Below are positions 43,708 to 51,703 of a stretch of DNA of 64,000 bases, in pieces. The DNA comes from Sulfurovum sp. (GTDB taxonomy: Bacteria > Campylobacterota > Campylobacteria > Campylobacterales > Sulfurovaceae): NCBI GenBank assembly GCA_027049035.1, contig JALTVI010000026.1:1-64000 (forward strand). The letters run 5' to 3'. The notes under the pieces are model-generated. The model saw only the letters and a list, made by a program, of their open reading frames with translations, did not search any database and was not told where the DNA came from. Numbering within the stretch: the first letter of the stretch is position 1; the number at the start of each line of letters is the position of its first letter. Position numbers and translations under genes: made by a program.

Positions 43708-43825
43708 CATAGGTGTTTCTAGAGAAATGGTATATACCTGGTTCCATTCCGAACCCAGAAGTCAAGCATTTCATCGCCGATAATACTGCCCTTTTCAAGT
43801 GTGGGAATGTAGGTCAATGCCTATG
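43708..43825 (+). rRNA. 5S rRNA-like gene inside the mobile element
   Basis: 118 nt with 5S features: terminal helix I formed by CATAGGTGTT and AATGCCTATG; helix II GAAATG/CATTTC; the loop-C signature GTTCCATTCCGAAC closed by CTGG/CCAG (helix III); AGAAGTCAAGC; CGCCGATAATACTG and GTGTGGGAATGTAGGTC for helices IV-V. It stands alone, with no 16S or 23S beside it, just after a terminator and within attL-attR. Whether it is transcribed or enters ribosomes is unknown. Confidence 0.75.
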
Positions 43826-43831
43826 TAGTAA

Positions 43832-43847
43832 CGTTCTCTAGAGAACG
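43832..43847. promoter_or_regulatory. 16-bp perfect palindrome
   Basis: CGTTCTCTAGAGAACG between the 5S-like RNA and the small ORF, just before its ribosome site AAAGGAGG. Possible operator or RNA hairpin. Confidence 0.5.
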
Positions 43848-43861
43848 CAAAGGAGGCTTCC

Positions 43862-43951
43862 ATGGTTGCAAGCTATGACGTGTTAATTCTGTTCGGTTAC
43901 ACCATTCTCGCAGTTGGATATGCAATCAAGATTATTTCAATCTTGCTGTAA
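43862..43951 (+). CDS. 29-aa single-helix membrane peptide
   Basis: Starts MVASYDVLILFGYTILAVGY and ends KIISILL: almost entirely one membrane helix. AAAGGAGG stands six bases before the ATG. A hairpin with 11-bp arms (43962-43989) follows. Small hydrophobic peptides like this serve as type I toxins, membrane modulators or phage-type exclusion peptides; nothing here decides between them. Confidence 0.55.
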   Translation: MVASYDVLILFGYTILAVGYAIKIISILL

Positions 43952-43961
43952 TCCTAAACGG

Positions 43962-43990
43962 GAGACGGGGTGCGGCAACACCTCGTCTCT
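43962..43990 (+). terminator. Hairpin after the 29-aa gene
   Basis: GAGACGGGGTG / CACCTCGTCTC, 11 bp with one G-U, loop CGGCAA, followed by a weak T-rich stretch. Confidence 0.5.
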
Positions 43991-44013
43991 TCTGCTTATT
44001 CAATCCCACTAAA

Positions 44014-44035
44014 GGGAATTGAACCCGGTTCCCAA
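44014..44035. repeat. 22-bp repeat resembling a tmRNA/tRNA T-arm, copy 1
   Basis: GGGAATTGAACCCGGTTCCC plus AA; identical at 44833-44854. Its complement contains GGGTTCAATTCCC, also found in the tmRNA T-arm (29547-29559). Confidence 0.7.
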
Positions 44036-44112
44036 GCTCAAGTGGTACACGAATTGGTACACGCTAAGAGGTATATAGCTTCAAAGTACGCTATAGCGAT
44101 ATAGTTCGGTAG

Positions 44113-44127
44113 CCGTCACCTCCACCA
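44113..44127 (+). repeat. attR
   Basis: CCGTCACCTCCACCA, duplicate of the tmRNA 3' end; arm-type sites CAAGTGGTACAC-GAA-TTGGTACAC lie at 44039-44062. Confidence 0.9.
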
Positions 44128-44289
44128 ATAACTTTTCCACCTTACCGACAGTTGCAGCCTTGGTTTATTTGAAGTATCCAGGCAAGTGTCCAATTTTCCC
44201 TGCAATAATCATAGCCTAAGACAGCAATAATGTTTGACAAAACACACACTGTGTGTTATAATGGAACCACATCTGCACAAAGGACTTGT

Positions 44290-44559
44290 ATGACTGCAAC
44301 AGCAAATGAAAAGACGAGAACCAATGTATATCTCGATACTGAAATGAAAAAAAAAGCCCAGGAGATCTTTAAGCAGTACGGCATGGGACTTAGTGACGCT
44401 TTCAATATCTTTCTCGCTCAGGCTGTCATGGAAAAAGGCATCCCATTTCAAATCAAAATACCCAGTGATGAGACCGCACAGGTGATCAAAGAAGCCAGAG
44501 AGGGCAAGAACATGACCAAAGTATCGCTTGACGAACTCAAAAAGGAAATCGGTGCTTGA
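44290..44559 (+). CDS. RelB/DinJ-type antitoxin
   Basis: 89 residues from ATG 44290. N-terminal ribbon-helix-helix (KTRTNVYLDTEMKKKAQEIFKQYGMGLSDAFNIFLAQAVMEKGIPFQIKIP) is the RelB/DinJ signature; the C-terminal tail binds the toxin. Upstream TGTGTGTTATAATGG gives a -10 (TATAAT) with ACACACTGTGTGT, a small palindromic operator. Just outside attR, so chromosomal or from an older insertion. Confidence 0.85.
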   Translation: MTATANEKTRTNVYLDTEMKKKAQEIFKQYGMGLSDAFNIFLAQAVMEKGIPFQIKIPSDETAQVIKEAREGKNMTKVSLDELKKEIGA

Positions 44560-44821
44560 TATTGCCATACATAAAGTATTCACAAAAGATCTCAAAAAAG
44601 CCCAACTCAACCCAACCAATACTGCAAAGCTTTTTATGTATATCTCTCTACTTTTGAATGAGGAAGCACTACCCGCAGAGGCAAAAGATCACGATCTTAT
44701 GGGAAACTATAAAGATACAAGAGAGTTTCATGTCAGCGGAGATCTTCTTGTAGTTTACAGAATAGAAGAGAATACTTTGGAACTCTTGAGACTGGGGACA
44801 CACTCCCAGCTCTTTAAGTAA
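44552..44821 (+). CDS. YafQ-type mRNA interferase toxin
   Basis: 89 residues from GTG 44552 (AAGGAAA upstream), overlapping the antitoxin by 8 bp. YafQ features: KVFTKDLKKAQLNP, the DHDLMGNYKDTREFHVSGDLLVVYRI core with catalytic His/Asp candidates, and LLRLGTHSQLF with the terminal His. Cleaves mRNA on the ribosome in relatives. Followed at once by the second 22-bp T-arm-like repeat. Confidence 0.85.
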   Translation: MLDIAIHKVFTKDLKKAQLNPTNTAKLFMYISLLLNEEALPAEAKDHDLMGNYKDTREFHVSGDLLVVYRIEENTLELLRLGTHSQLFK

Positions 44822-44832
44822 AGGTCATTAGG

Positions 44833-44854
44833 GGGAATTGAACCCGGTTCCCAA
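44833..44854. repeat. 22-bp T-arm-like repeat, copy 2
   Basis: Identical to 44014-44035. The two copies flank attR plus the toxin-antitoxin pair. Confidence 0.7.
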
Positions 44855-44856
44855 AT

Positions 44857-45861
44857 CTATACCACCACTCTCTCAATATCTTTCGACAACGCTGTCATCA
44901 CCTCATACGAAATCGTCCCCAACTGCCTTGCAGCATCCTGTGCATCATTGAATACAACAGTCTCATCCTTTTCACTCTCCAGTGAGATGAAATCCATCGA
45001 CACCCGTCCCAATATAGGCAGACCCTCTGCTGTTACAAAAGGGGCGAAAGTCTTGCCGCGGCACCAGCCGTCACCATAGCCCAGATCGTACGTGGAGACG
45101 GACATGTCACGTGCTGCGGTGAAGTCGCCGCCATACCCTACCCGTTCACCCTTTTTAAGTTTACGTGTTGCGACTCTGGAAGCTGTCAGTTTCATGACTG
45201 GTTTTAAAGGAACAGTGTCAAACGCTTCGGGAAGTTCGTTGTAGCCGTAAGCGGCAATCCCCACTCGCACAAGCTCCTCTTCAAAACTGTTTGCACGCAG
45301 AATCGCTGCAGAGTTGTGGGAGTGGAAGCGTACATTGGTAAAGCCAGCGGCCTTGACCTTCTCTTTTACCTTCTCAAACTGCTTGCGCTGCCAGAAAAGT
45401 TCCGAACCCATTTCATCTGCAGAACGGAAGTGGGTCATTACACCAAACAGTACAAGCCCTTTCTGACCGATTCTCTCCAATGCCTCATCCAACTCATCCA
45501 TAGCAATGCCGTTTCTGTGCATCCCCGTATCGACCTTTAATTCGACCCGCGCACCCTTTTGCGCCGTGTCAATATCATGCAGTGAATTGAGTGTATAGCT
45601 GCACTGTTCATCAGCAACAGCCTTGTCACCCAGTATCAAAATATGTTTGAAGTAGGGTCTGATCGACTCCGCTTCTGTCTGGTTGCGCACCACCGCTTCC
45701 GTCAAACCGAATTCGGAGGCAAGACGAGCCATCAGCTCAAGACCGTGCCCGTAGGCGTTGTCTTTAAGGACAATGGCCACCTTCTCTTTTGAGCCGGTCT
45801 TCAGTGCGATTTGGTTAAGATTGTGATAAAAATTTGCTTTGCTGATGATTATTTTTGCCAT
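44857..45861 (-). CDS. alr: Alanine racemase
   Basis: 334 residues, a little short for the family (about 355-370). The PLP lysine is in [11 protein letters not shown] and the second catalytic Tyr in [21 protein letters not shown] is the usual Alr C-terminal motif. Supplies D-alanine for peptidoglycan. Confidence 0.92.
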   Translation of the reverse strand: MAKIIISKANFYHNLNQIALKTGSKEKVAIVLKDNAYGHGLELMARLASEFGLTEAVVRNQTEAESIRPYFKHILILGDKAVADEQCSYTLNSLHDIDTAQKGARVELKVDTGMHRNGIAMDELDEALERIGQKGLVLFGVMTHFRSADEMGSELFWQRKQFEKVKEKVKAAGFTNVRFHSHNSAAILRANSFEEELVRVGIAAYGYNELPEAFDTVPLKPVMKLTASRVATRKLKKGERVGYGGDFTAARDMSVSTYDLGYGDGWCRGKTFAPFVTAEGLPILGRVSMDFISLESEKDETVVFNDAQDAARQLGTISYEVMTALSKDIERVVV

Positions 45862-45908
45862 GAGGTATTATAGTTAAAAATTAAAAAGTTAAAGTTAAAA
45901 GGCTACAT

Positions 45909-46046
45909 GTGGATACGATCACCATCGTTAAAATTGTCGGTATGACACTTACGGCAGGATTTGTACTCTATCTGCTCAAAGTACTCATCGGGGTCATTAG
46001 AGAGGACCGTTCCGGACGCCCCAACGAAAAGTGCGACCTGGACTAG
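45909..46046 (+). CDS. 45-aa membrane protein
   Basis: From GTG 45909, with AAAAGG six bases upstream. Reads V/MDTITIVKIVGMTLTAGFV, then VLYLLKVLIGVI (one membrane helix) and a charged tail RSGRPNEKCDLD. Divergent from alr. Not recognised; too short for family assignment, but ribosome site and composition suggest it is real. Confidence 0.5.
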   Translation: MDTITIVKIVGMTLTAGFVLYLLKVLIGVIREDRSGRPNEKCDLD

Positions 46047-46047
46047 T

Positions 46048-46246
46048 GCAGCATAGCTGCAAGTGAAGAGTTAAGAGTGAATAGTGAATAGATTTGGTAT
46101 GCTTTTCTATCGAAAAGCTTTTATTTAATCAGAGGGATAGCTCATGACTTATTCTATAATAAAAGCATTGCAACGCAATGCAAACCAACAATCTTACATC
46201 CTCAATCCTCAATCCTCAATCCTCTCTCACAGGAGTATCCTGTGAG
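46048..46246. repeat. Composite repeat upstream of aguA
   Basis: TGCAGC/GCTGCA at the end of the small gene (46048-46061); AGTGAATAG array (46062-46092); reverse module GGTATGCTTTTC...GAAAAGCTTTTA (46096-46122); spacer; forward module AAAAGCATTGC-AAC-GCAATGCAAACC (46161-46187); TCAATCC array (46199-46225); hairpin CTCACAGGA-GTA-TCCTGTGAG (46226-46246) enclosing ribosome site and GTG start. Confidence 0.9.
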
Positions 46247-47258
46247 AAGACTCCCCGCCGAGTGGGAGAAGCAACGCTGTGTGCTGATGAGCTTCCCGCA
46301 TGAAGAGACCGACTGGTACGATCCTGCCAACCCGAAGTCCCTCAACGAAGCCCTCTCTCCCTTTATTCGCATCGCGCAGGCCATCGCCTACAAGGAGCCT
46401 GTCTATATCATCTGCAAAGACAAGCAGAAGATCAGTTCGATGTTCTGCTCGACATTCAACATGATCTTCATCGAACTGCCCACCAACGATACCTGGATAC
46501 GCGACTACGGCTACATTACCGTCGAAGAGAATGGTGAAAAAAGACTGCTTGACTTCACCTTTGACGGCTGGGGCGGAAAGTTTAAGTCTGCTCTTGACAA
46601 CGATGTCAATCAAGCACTCCACAAGAAAGGCTATATGGGTACCACACCGCTGGAACAGATCGATTTCGTGCTAGAGGGCGGCTCCATAGAGAGTGACGGA
46701 GAGGGGACCATTCTGACAACGTCACAGTGCCTGTGCAATCCCAACCGTAATGGCGGCCTGACAAAAGATGAAGTTGAGAAGAAATTAGCAGTGTACCTCG
46801 GTGCCAAGCGTGTTCTGTGGCTTGACCACGGCTATCTTGCAGGCGATGACACCGACAGCCATATTGACACACTGGCTCGTTTTGTCAATAAGGATACCAT
46901 TGTCTATGTCAAGTGTGATGACAGTAGTGACGAGCACTACGAAGCGCTCAAAGCGATGGAGGAGCAGCTCAAAAGCTTCCGGACAGAGGGGGGTACGCCC
47001 TATCAGCTCATCCCGCTGCCCATGTGTGAGCCAAAGCATGACAAAGAGGACAACCGCCTGCCGGCAACCTACGCCAACTTTCTCATCAGCAACGGTGCTG
47101 TGGTCTACCCCACCTATGGCGACAAAACAAACGATGCCAAAGCAGGTGAAATCTTCAAACAGCTCTTCCCTGACAGAGAAATCATTCCTGTCAACTGCCT
47201 CAAACTCATCGAGGAGGGCGGCAGCCTGCACTGCTCGACGATGCAGATACCCTTTTAG
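46242..47258 (+). CDS. aguA: Agmatine deiminase
   Basis: 338 residues from GTG 46242. Converts agmatine to N-carbamoylputrescine. Guanidino-group hydrolase family: substrate/catalytic residues in NDTWIRDYGYI, EGGSIESDGEG and the terminal Cys in EEGGSLHCSTMQIP, with His in WLDHGYLAGDDTDSHID. Followed nine bases later by aguB. Confidence 0.93.
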   Translation: MRRLPAEWEKQRCVLMSFPHEETDWYDPANPKSLNEALSPFIRIAQAIAYKEPVYIICKDKQKISSMFCSTFNMIFIELPTNDTWIRDYGYITVEENGEKRLLDFTFDGWGGKFKSALDNDVNQALHKKGYMGTTPLEQIDFVLEGGSIESDGEGTILTTSQCLCNPNRNGGLTKDEVEKKLAVYLGAKRVLWLDHGYLAGDDTDSHIDTLARFVNKDTIVYVKCDDSSDEHYEALKAMEEQLKSFRTEGGTPYQLIPLPMCEPKHDKEDNRLPATYANFLISNGAVVYPTYGDKTNDAKAGEIFKQLFPDREIIPVNCLKLIEEGGSLHCSTMQIPF

Positions 47259-47267
47259 GAGTAACGA

Positions 47268-48170
47268 ATGAAAACAGCCCTGATTCAGCAGTCTTACCAC
47301 GGCAGCAAAGAGGCAACCATTGCCCGTACGCTTGAGATGATCGCGCAGACCGATGCCGAACTTGTCATCTTGCAGGAGCTGCACCAAAGCGAATATTTCT
47401 GTCAGTGTGAAGATACAAAATTCTTCGATTATGCCGAAGCGTATGAAGAAGATATCGCCTTTTGGCAAAATGTGAGCAAAGAGCGGCAGATCGTGCTGAT
47501 CACCTCCCTCTTTGAAAAACGCACAGCAGGCATCTACCACAATACCGCCTATGTCTTCGATCACGGTAAGATCGCAGGGAAATACCGCAAAATGCATATC
47601 CCCGATGATCCCGGGTACTATGAAAAATTCTACTTCACTCCCGGAGATACAGGATTTGAGCCCATCGATACCTCCGTAGGCAGGCTTGGTGTGCTGGTCT
47701 GCTGGGACCAGTGGTACCCAGAGGCTGCTCGCATCATGGCGCTCAAGGGAGCCGAAGTGCTCATCTACCCAACCGCCATCGGCTATCTTGAATGCCCCAA
47801 AGAACGCTACGACGAACTGTGTGAAAAAGAGAATACCCCCGAAGAGAAGCGAAAAATGCGTGAAGCATGGATCGCCGTGCAGCGCGGACACGCCGTCGCC
47901 AACGGCATTCCCGTACTAACGGTCAACCGTGTAGGCAGCGAGAAAGATCCCTCCGGAGTGCTTGAGGGTATACAGTTCTGGGGCAACAGCTTCGCTTTCG
48001 GTCCCCAGGGCGAACTGCTGGCAGAGGGTTCACAGGAAAATGAAGAGGTCATCGAATTGGAGCTGGACCTGAAGGCAGGAGAAGAGATACGCAAAATATG
48101 GCCGTTCCTCAGAGACCGCCGTATCGAATCATACAGCTGTTTGCAAAAACGTTTTTGTGATGAGGATTGA
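47268..48170 (+). CDS. aguB: N-carbamoylputrescine amidohydrolase
   Basis: 300 residues (AGGAG upstream). Nitrilase-fold enzyme with the Glu-Lys-Cys triad: Glu in ILQELHQSEYF, Lys in GKYRKMHIPDD and Cys in VLVCWDQWYPEAAR. Produces putrescine, CO2 and ammonia, completing the agmatine route with aguA. Confidence 0.93.
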   Translation: MKTALIQQSYHGSKEATIARTLEMIAQTDAELVILQELHQSEYFCQCEDTKFFDYAEAYEEDIAFWQNVSKERQIVLITSLFEKRTAGIYHNTAYVFDHGKIAGKYRKMHIPDDPGYYEKFYFTPGDTGFEPIDTSVGRLGVLVCWDQWYPEAARIMALKGAEVLIYPTAIGYLECPKERYDELCEKENTPEEKRKMREAWIAVQRGHAVANGIPVLTVNRVGSEKDPSGVLEGIQFWGNSFAFGPQGELLAEGSQENEEVIELELDLKAGEEIRKIWPFLRDRRIESYSCLQKRFCDED

Positions 48171-48222
48171 TACTCAATAGCCGGTAACGTTCAAAATACA
48201 TATCTCAACCTTTTATATTTCA

Positions 48223-48300
48223 ATAAAAGCATTGCGCAGCAATGCATACCAAAACTCTTCACTATTCACCATTCACCATTCACTATTCACAATTCATTGC
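48223..48300. repeat. Composite repeat between aguB and globin
   Basis: Forward module AAAAGCATTGC-GCA-GCAATGCATACC (48225-48250), then ATTCACC/ATTCACT array (48255-48300). No reverse partner on this side. Confidence 0.88.
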
Positions 48301-48332
48301 TTCACCTAAGCCAACCTCTAAGTTATATAGAT

Positions 48333-48338
48333 TATAAT
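48333..48338 (+). promoter_or_regulatory. -10 box of globin promoter
   Basis: TATAAT 30 bases before the ATG, downstream of the repeat. Confidence 0.5.
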
Positions 48339-48368
48339 CCTCAGTAATTTACACTTGAAAGGCTTCCC

Positions 48369-48890
48369 ATGGCAACACGAAGAGAGATCATGGATTTACC
48401 TATGACTGCTGTCGAAAAAGGCAAACCCGTACACTTCAAGAACCCTCCAAAGGCTTTCTTTGATGCAGTCGGCGGCGAAAAGGGAATGAAAGCGCTGATG
48501 TACGACTTCTACGACAAAATCTACGAGAGCAAGATCGCCCACTTCTTCCCGCAGGATGAGGAGGAGTTCGAAGAGGTCAAGAAGAAAAACAGCAAATTCT
48601 TCATTCAGATCTGCGGCGGCCCGAAAGTCTATGAGGGTGAGAGCAAGGGGATGGACCTGAACGAATATATGATCCGCATCCACGATGACTTCTCCATCAA
48701 CGAAAACAACCGTATCGAATGGCTGGGCACGATGCGCGAGGCACTTGCAGACAAAGCACAGCATGTCGATATCAACCTCATCAGGGAATTCTGGGAGTAC
48801 CTTGAAAACTTCTCAAAGCTGACGGTGAATACCTTTGCCGACGGAAGCACCTACTACGCAGCCTATACTTTGGCAAAAGAAGAGGGATAG
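48369..48890 (+). CDS. Truncated haemoglobin
   Basis: 173 residues, long for this class because of an N-terminal stretch of about 25 residues. Two-on-two globin features: FFDAVGGEKGMKALMYDFYDKIYES, FFIQICGGPKVYEGESKGMD and the proximal His in YMIRIHDDFSINENNRIEWLGTMREAL. Likely binds O2 or NO, for protection or sensing. The stop codon lies at the first unit of a GGATTGA array. Confidence 0.8.
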   Translation: MATRREIMDLPMTAVEKGKPVHFKNPPKAFFDAVGGEKGMKALMYDFYDKIYESKIAHFFPQDEEEFEEVKKKNSKFFIQICGGPKVYEGESKGMDLNEYMIRIHDDFSINENNRIEWLGTMREALADKAQHVDINLIREFWEYLENFSKLTVNTFADGSTYYAAYTLAKEEG

Positions 48891-49039
48891 GATTGAGGAT
48901 TGAGGATTGAGGATTGAGGATTGAGGATTTTGACACAGTTTTACACTGTTGTCAACCCCTTTCATAAAAGCTTTTCGAAAGAAAAGCATACCAAAACTCT
49001 TCATTCTTCACTCTTCACTAAAAAACGCTTCGCGTTTTT
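48888..49039. repeat. Composite repeat between globin and NUDIX gene
   Basis: GGATTGA array (48891-48927), forward module AAAAGCTTTTC-GAAA-GAAAAGCATACC (48966-48992), CTTCACT heptamers (48997-49020), and inverted repeat AAAAACGC/GCGTTTTT (49021-49039) lying inside the NUDIX 3' coding end. Confidence 0.88.
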
Positions 49040-49594
49040 TTCCCGCCACCACAAAAACGCAAACATCAGTCCCGGCGTCTTGGCGATACTCTCATCGAAA
49101 ATGAAACGGTCTATCTCACGAACAGGAAGCTCTATCACTTCGATCTGCTCTCCTTCTATACCTCCGCCCTCACCGACATGCATCTTTTCATCCACTTCCG
49201 CATAGTAGAGTGTCTGCCTGCTTCCGGCAAACCCTACGGAGGTATGAAACGACGTCACCCGCTCAACCGCTTCGAGCGGTACACTGTAACCGCACTCCTC
49301 CTCTATCTCTTCAACCGCGATCTGCACCAGCGGAAGCTCCTTGTCCACAATACCCGCGCAGAGCTCCACGGTCACCCCTTTGCCATCATTGAGATAGACA
49401 GCCGGGCGAAACTGCTTAACCAGAACGAACGCCTCTTGTTGGGTATGATAGATCAAAATCGCCACACTGTCGTGCGCTTCGACAATCTCCCAGCTCTTCT
49501 CCACACCATCCTGTCTGTAGCGTGCACGCTCCGTTTTGATAAAGCGGGCATTCTCCAGCGGTTCGGTCCAAAATGCTTCAATCTTGCCTGTCAT
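49001..49594 (-). CDS. NUDIX hydrolase (ADP-ribose/UDP-sugar pyrophosphatase type)
   Basis: 197 residues from ATG 49594 (GGAGGAG upstream; overlaps the M23 gene). The NUDIX box is CAGIVDKELPLVQIAVEEIEEECGY; the usual Arg of REUXEE is replaced by Glu (EEIEEEC), as in some nucleoside-diphosphate-sugar hydrolases. The last residues (KRFLVKSEE) are encoded by a hairpin plus heptamer array and are probably not ancestral. Confidence 0.8.
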   Translation of the reverse strand: MTGKIEAFWTEPLENARFIKTERARYRQDGVEKSWEIVEAHDSVAILIYHTQQEAFVLVKQFRPAVYLNDGKGVTVELCAGIVDKELPLVQIAVEEIEEECGYSVPLEAVERVTSFHTSVGFAGSRQTLYYAEVDEKMHVGEGGGIEGEQIEVIELPVREIDRFIFDESIAKTPGLMFAFLWWREKNAKRFLVKSEE

Positions 49595-50879
49595 CGGTCT
49601 CCTCCAGCAGCTCTTCATCTTTGAGCTTCCCGTCAAAACGGTCCTTGTCCCAAATATAGGACGGTGTATCATTCATAAGATATACTTCAATCTTCTTACG
49701 CTTCTGCGCCGTACCTTTGATCTCCACTTTTTTGTATTTTGTCGTCTTGACATTCTCATAACGGGTGAACTTTTTCAGTACCGATCCGGACGAAACCGAT
49801 TTACGACGCAGTACTTTCATCGGGTTTATCCAGCGCCCGTTCTTCATCAGACCAAAATGCAGATGCGGACCGGTGCTGCGTCCGGAACTCCCTACATATC
49901 CGATAATCTGTCCCTTTTTAACATGCTGCCCGCGTTTGACACGGATCCGGCTCTGGTGTGCATAAAGCGAAATATACCCGCCGGCATGTTTGATCTTTAC
50001 TACACGCCCATAGCCGCCCATCCAGCCCGCATAAATCACTTTCCCGTCATTGACAGCCAGCAGCGGTGTACCGCGTCTGGCACCGAAATCTGTTCCATGA
50101 TGGGGACGGTAACGGTGTAGTATGGGATGCCAGCGCCGGTAGGAGAAACCGGAAGTGATACGGGCGTGGCGAAGCGGCATGCCAAAAACCTTGCCTTTAC
50201 CTTTTCCGACTCGCCGGGTATAAACAACCTTTTTCTTCCCTGTCACGGTATAGGCAACTTTTTTGTTTGCATCACTATAGCCGTTGCCGTCCTCATCCAC
50301 ATAAATGAAGGAGTCCTTGCCCCGGGTGTGCACTTTGACAATTTCCATACGCGGCATCGCATAGACCTCGCCGAGTCTGGTCTTCTGCCGGTAGACAAAG
50401 GCCACTTCATCACCCTTGCGAAGCTTTTTGATATTGACTACCCCTTTGAGTGCCATTCCCAGCCGCTTGGCAACATCGGGGTGGTTGGTGCTCTTCAACG
50501 CATCGGTATAGGGGTTTTTTTCGATCCTGATATGGCCGAAATACTCTTTGTCCTGGTAGATAATAGGAATAATGTCAAAACCGTAACCGCTCTCCCGGGC
50601 TGCCTGTCTAAAGAGATGAATCTGCATCTCTTCACTGATGGGGATGAGTGCCTGATCGAGCGTTCCATTCTCATCAACAGACTCATAATAGCTCCGGTCA
50701 CTGCGTATTTCGAGCAGAAACTTTTTGTCGTCATCCGAGATAGACTGAAGCAGAGTATGGGGGATGCCTTTTTCATCCAGATAATCCGAAAAGGTTTTGC
50801 CCTTTTCCCACTGCCGGTACTCCACCTTCATCCCGAATGCCAGACTGATGCACAGCAGTGCCGCTATAAATATTCGCAT
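49578..50879 (-). CDS. M23 peptidoglycan peptidase (Csd3-like)
   Basis: 433 residues from ATG 50879, with a signal peptide (MRIFIAALLCISLAFG). N-terminal regulatory region, then LytM/M23 domain: zinc ligands in RPHHGTDFGA and GPHLHFGL, with YISLYAHQSRI. Same layout as Csd3/HdpA of Helicobacter and Pgp3 of Campylobacter, which trim stem peptides and set cell shape. Lys/Arg-rich C-terminal extension of about 70 residues. Confidence 0.82.
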   Translation of the reverse strand: MRIFIAALLCISLAFGMKVEYRQWEKGKTFSDYLDEKGIPHTLLQSISDDDKKFLLEIRSDRSYYESVDENGTLDQALIPISEEMQIHLFRQAARESGYGFDIIPIIYQDKEYFGHIRIEKNPYTDALKSTNHPDVAKRLGMALKGVVNIKKLRKGDEVAFVYRQKTRLGEVYAMPRMEIVKVHTRGKDSFIYVDEDGNGYSDANKKVAYTVTGKKKVVYTRRVGKGKGKVFGMPLRHARITSGFSYRRWHPILHRYRPHHGTDFGARRGTPLLAVNDGKVIYAGWMGGYGRVVKIKHAGGYISLYAHQSRIRVKRGQHVKKGQIIGYVGSSGRSTGPHLHFGLMKNGRWINPMKVLRRKSVSSGSVLKKFTRYENVKTTKYKKVEIKGTAQKRKKIEVYLMNDTPSYIWDKDRFDGKLKDEELLEETDDRQD

Positions 50880-50984
50880 ACCTCTTGTCGATGCTCCCCT
50901 CGAAAATAGCACTAATTATAGCCGAATAATATTAACCGACTCGCGGGAAAAGCTCTCCTCATCGGACTTTTACTCTTTTGGCTG

Positions 50985-50990
50985 TATAAT
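50985..50990 (+). promoter_or_regulatory. Extended -10 of the PgbA-like gene
   Basis: TGTATAAT, 29 bases before the ATG at 51020. Confidence 0.5.
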
Positions 50991-51019
50991 CAGAGATCAC
51001 TACGTCATAAAGGATCGCA

Positions 51020-51703
51020 ATGCGTAATATCGCCCTTTTCATACTTGCTGCTCTACCGCTTTTTGCAGGCTTTTTCCCACCCTCCATCCATACATCCGTA
51101 ACTGCGTCAAACGGTACGACGCTACAGCTTGCCAAACCCTTTCCGGTTAACGGTATGAGCGGCATTGTTATTCACAATTACGGCAATGACCTTAAAGCTG
51201 CCACCGGCTATATTGCACAAACTGCTTCCTCGGGCAGCGCAAAACTTATTGCAAAAGAGATCATCCACCACGAAGCGTTGCCAACCATAAAAACTCCCGT
51301 CACAAAAGGCGATAAAGTCATCGGCGGCTACCTCTACGACAATGTTATGCTGCTCGCACCCGATGCCGATACATACGCAAAAGTCACCAAGTCAATCCGC
51401 AAACACTGGGTGCATCCTGACCTCTTTGCTGTCTATCTCTCCGAAATCGGCGATACCTACCCTACAAGAGAAAATCTTGCGCGCTTTGCCAAACAGTATC
51501 AGGTAGGGCTTATCTACATCATCAAACGCAACAGTGCAGTACTGCTTGACCCCATCTCCGGACAGGTTGTAGGCACACGTGCATTCAGCGGTGCACCTGC
51601 AAAAGCGCAATCACCTTTCTTTATGCGTATCGGTACCATAGAAGGAGGCTGGTTCTCCGATGATGCACCGGGTGACTACTATAAGATTATGGAGCAGTTC
51701 TGA
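51020..51703 (+). CDS. PgbA-like periplasmic/surface protein
   Basis: 227 residues with a signal peptide (to about 17). Resembles the N-terminal domain of Helicobacter plasminogen-binding proteins PgbA/PgbB (SIHTSVTASNGTTLQLAKPFPVNGMSGIVIH; VTKGDKVIGGYLYDNVMLLAPD). In a free-living organism plasminogen binding is unlikely to be the real role. Stop overlaps the glcD start (TGATG). Confidence 0.65.
   Translation: MRNIALFILAALPLFAGFFPPSIHTSVTASNGTTLQLAKPFPVNGMSGIVIHNYGNDLKAATGYIAQTASSGSAKLIAKEIIHHEALPTIKTPVTKGDKVIGGYLYDNVMLLAPDADTYAKVTKSIRKHWVHPDLFAVYLSEIGDTYPTRENLARFAKQYQVGLIYIIKRNSAVLLDPISGQVVGTRAFSGAPAKAQSPFFMRIGTIEGGWFSDDAPGDYYKIMEQF

Larger units (their letters stand above)
29558..44127. 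mobile_element. Integrated mobilisable element in ssrA
   Basis: Bounded by the direct repeat CCGTCACCTCCACCA (29558-29572, 44113-44127), the tmRNA 3' end. It contains a tyrosine integrase next to attL, MobF relaxase, VirB5, VirB6, EexN-like proteins, a replisome-organiser-like protein, AlpA-like regulator and cargo. VirB4, VirB8-B11 and VirD4 are absent, so it cannot build a full T4SS by itself. Composite repeats of the host backbone were not seen inside it. About 14.6 kb. Confidence 0.9.

Noticed and set aside
43625-43783. Open frame of about 52 codons running through the terminator into the 5S-like RNA.
   Set aside because: It crosses a strong terminator and a conserved RNA and has no ribosome site; chance frame.
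44023-44045. tRNA gene suggested by the GGTTCAATTCCC-like T-arm on the minus strand.
   Set aside because: No acceptor, D or anticodon arms can be drawn; the T-arm stem does not close properly.
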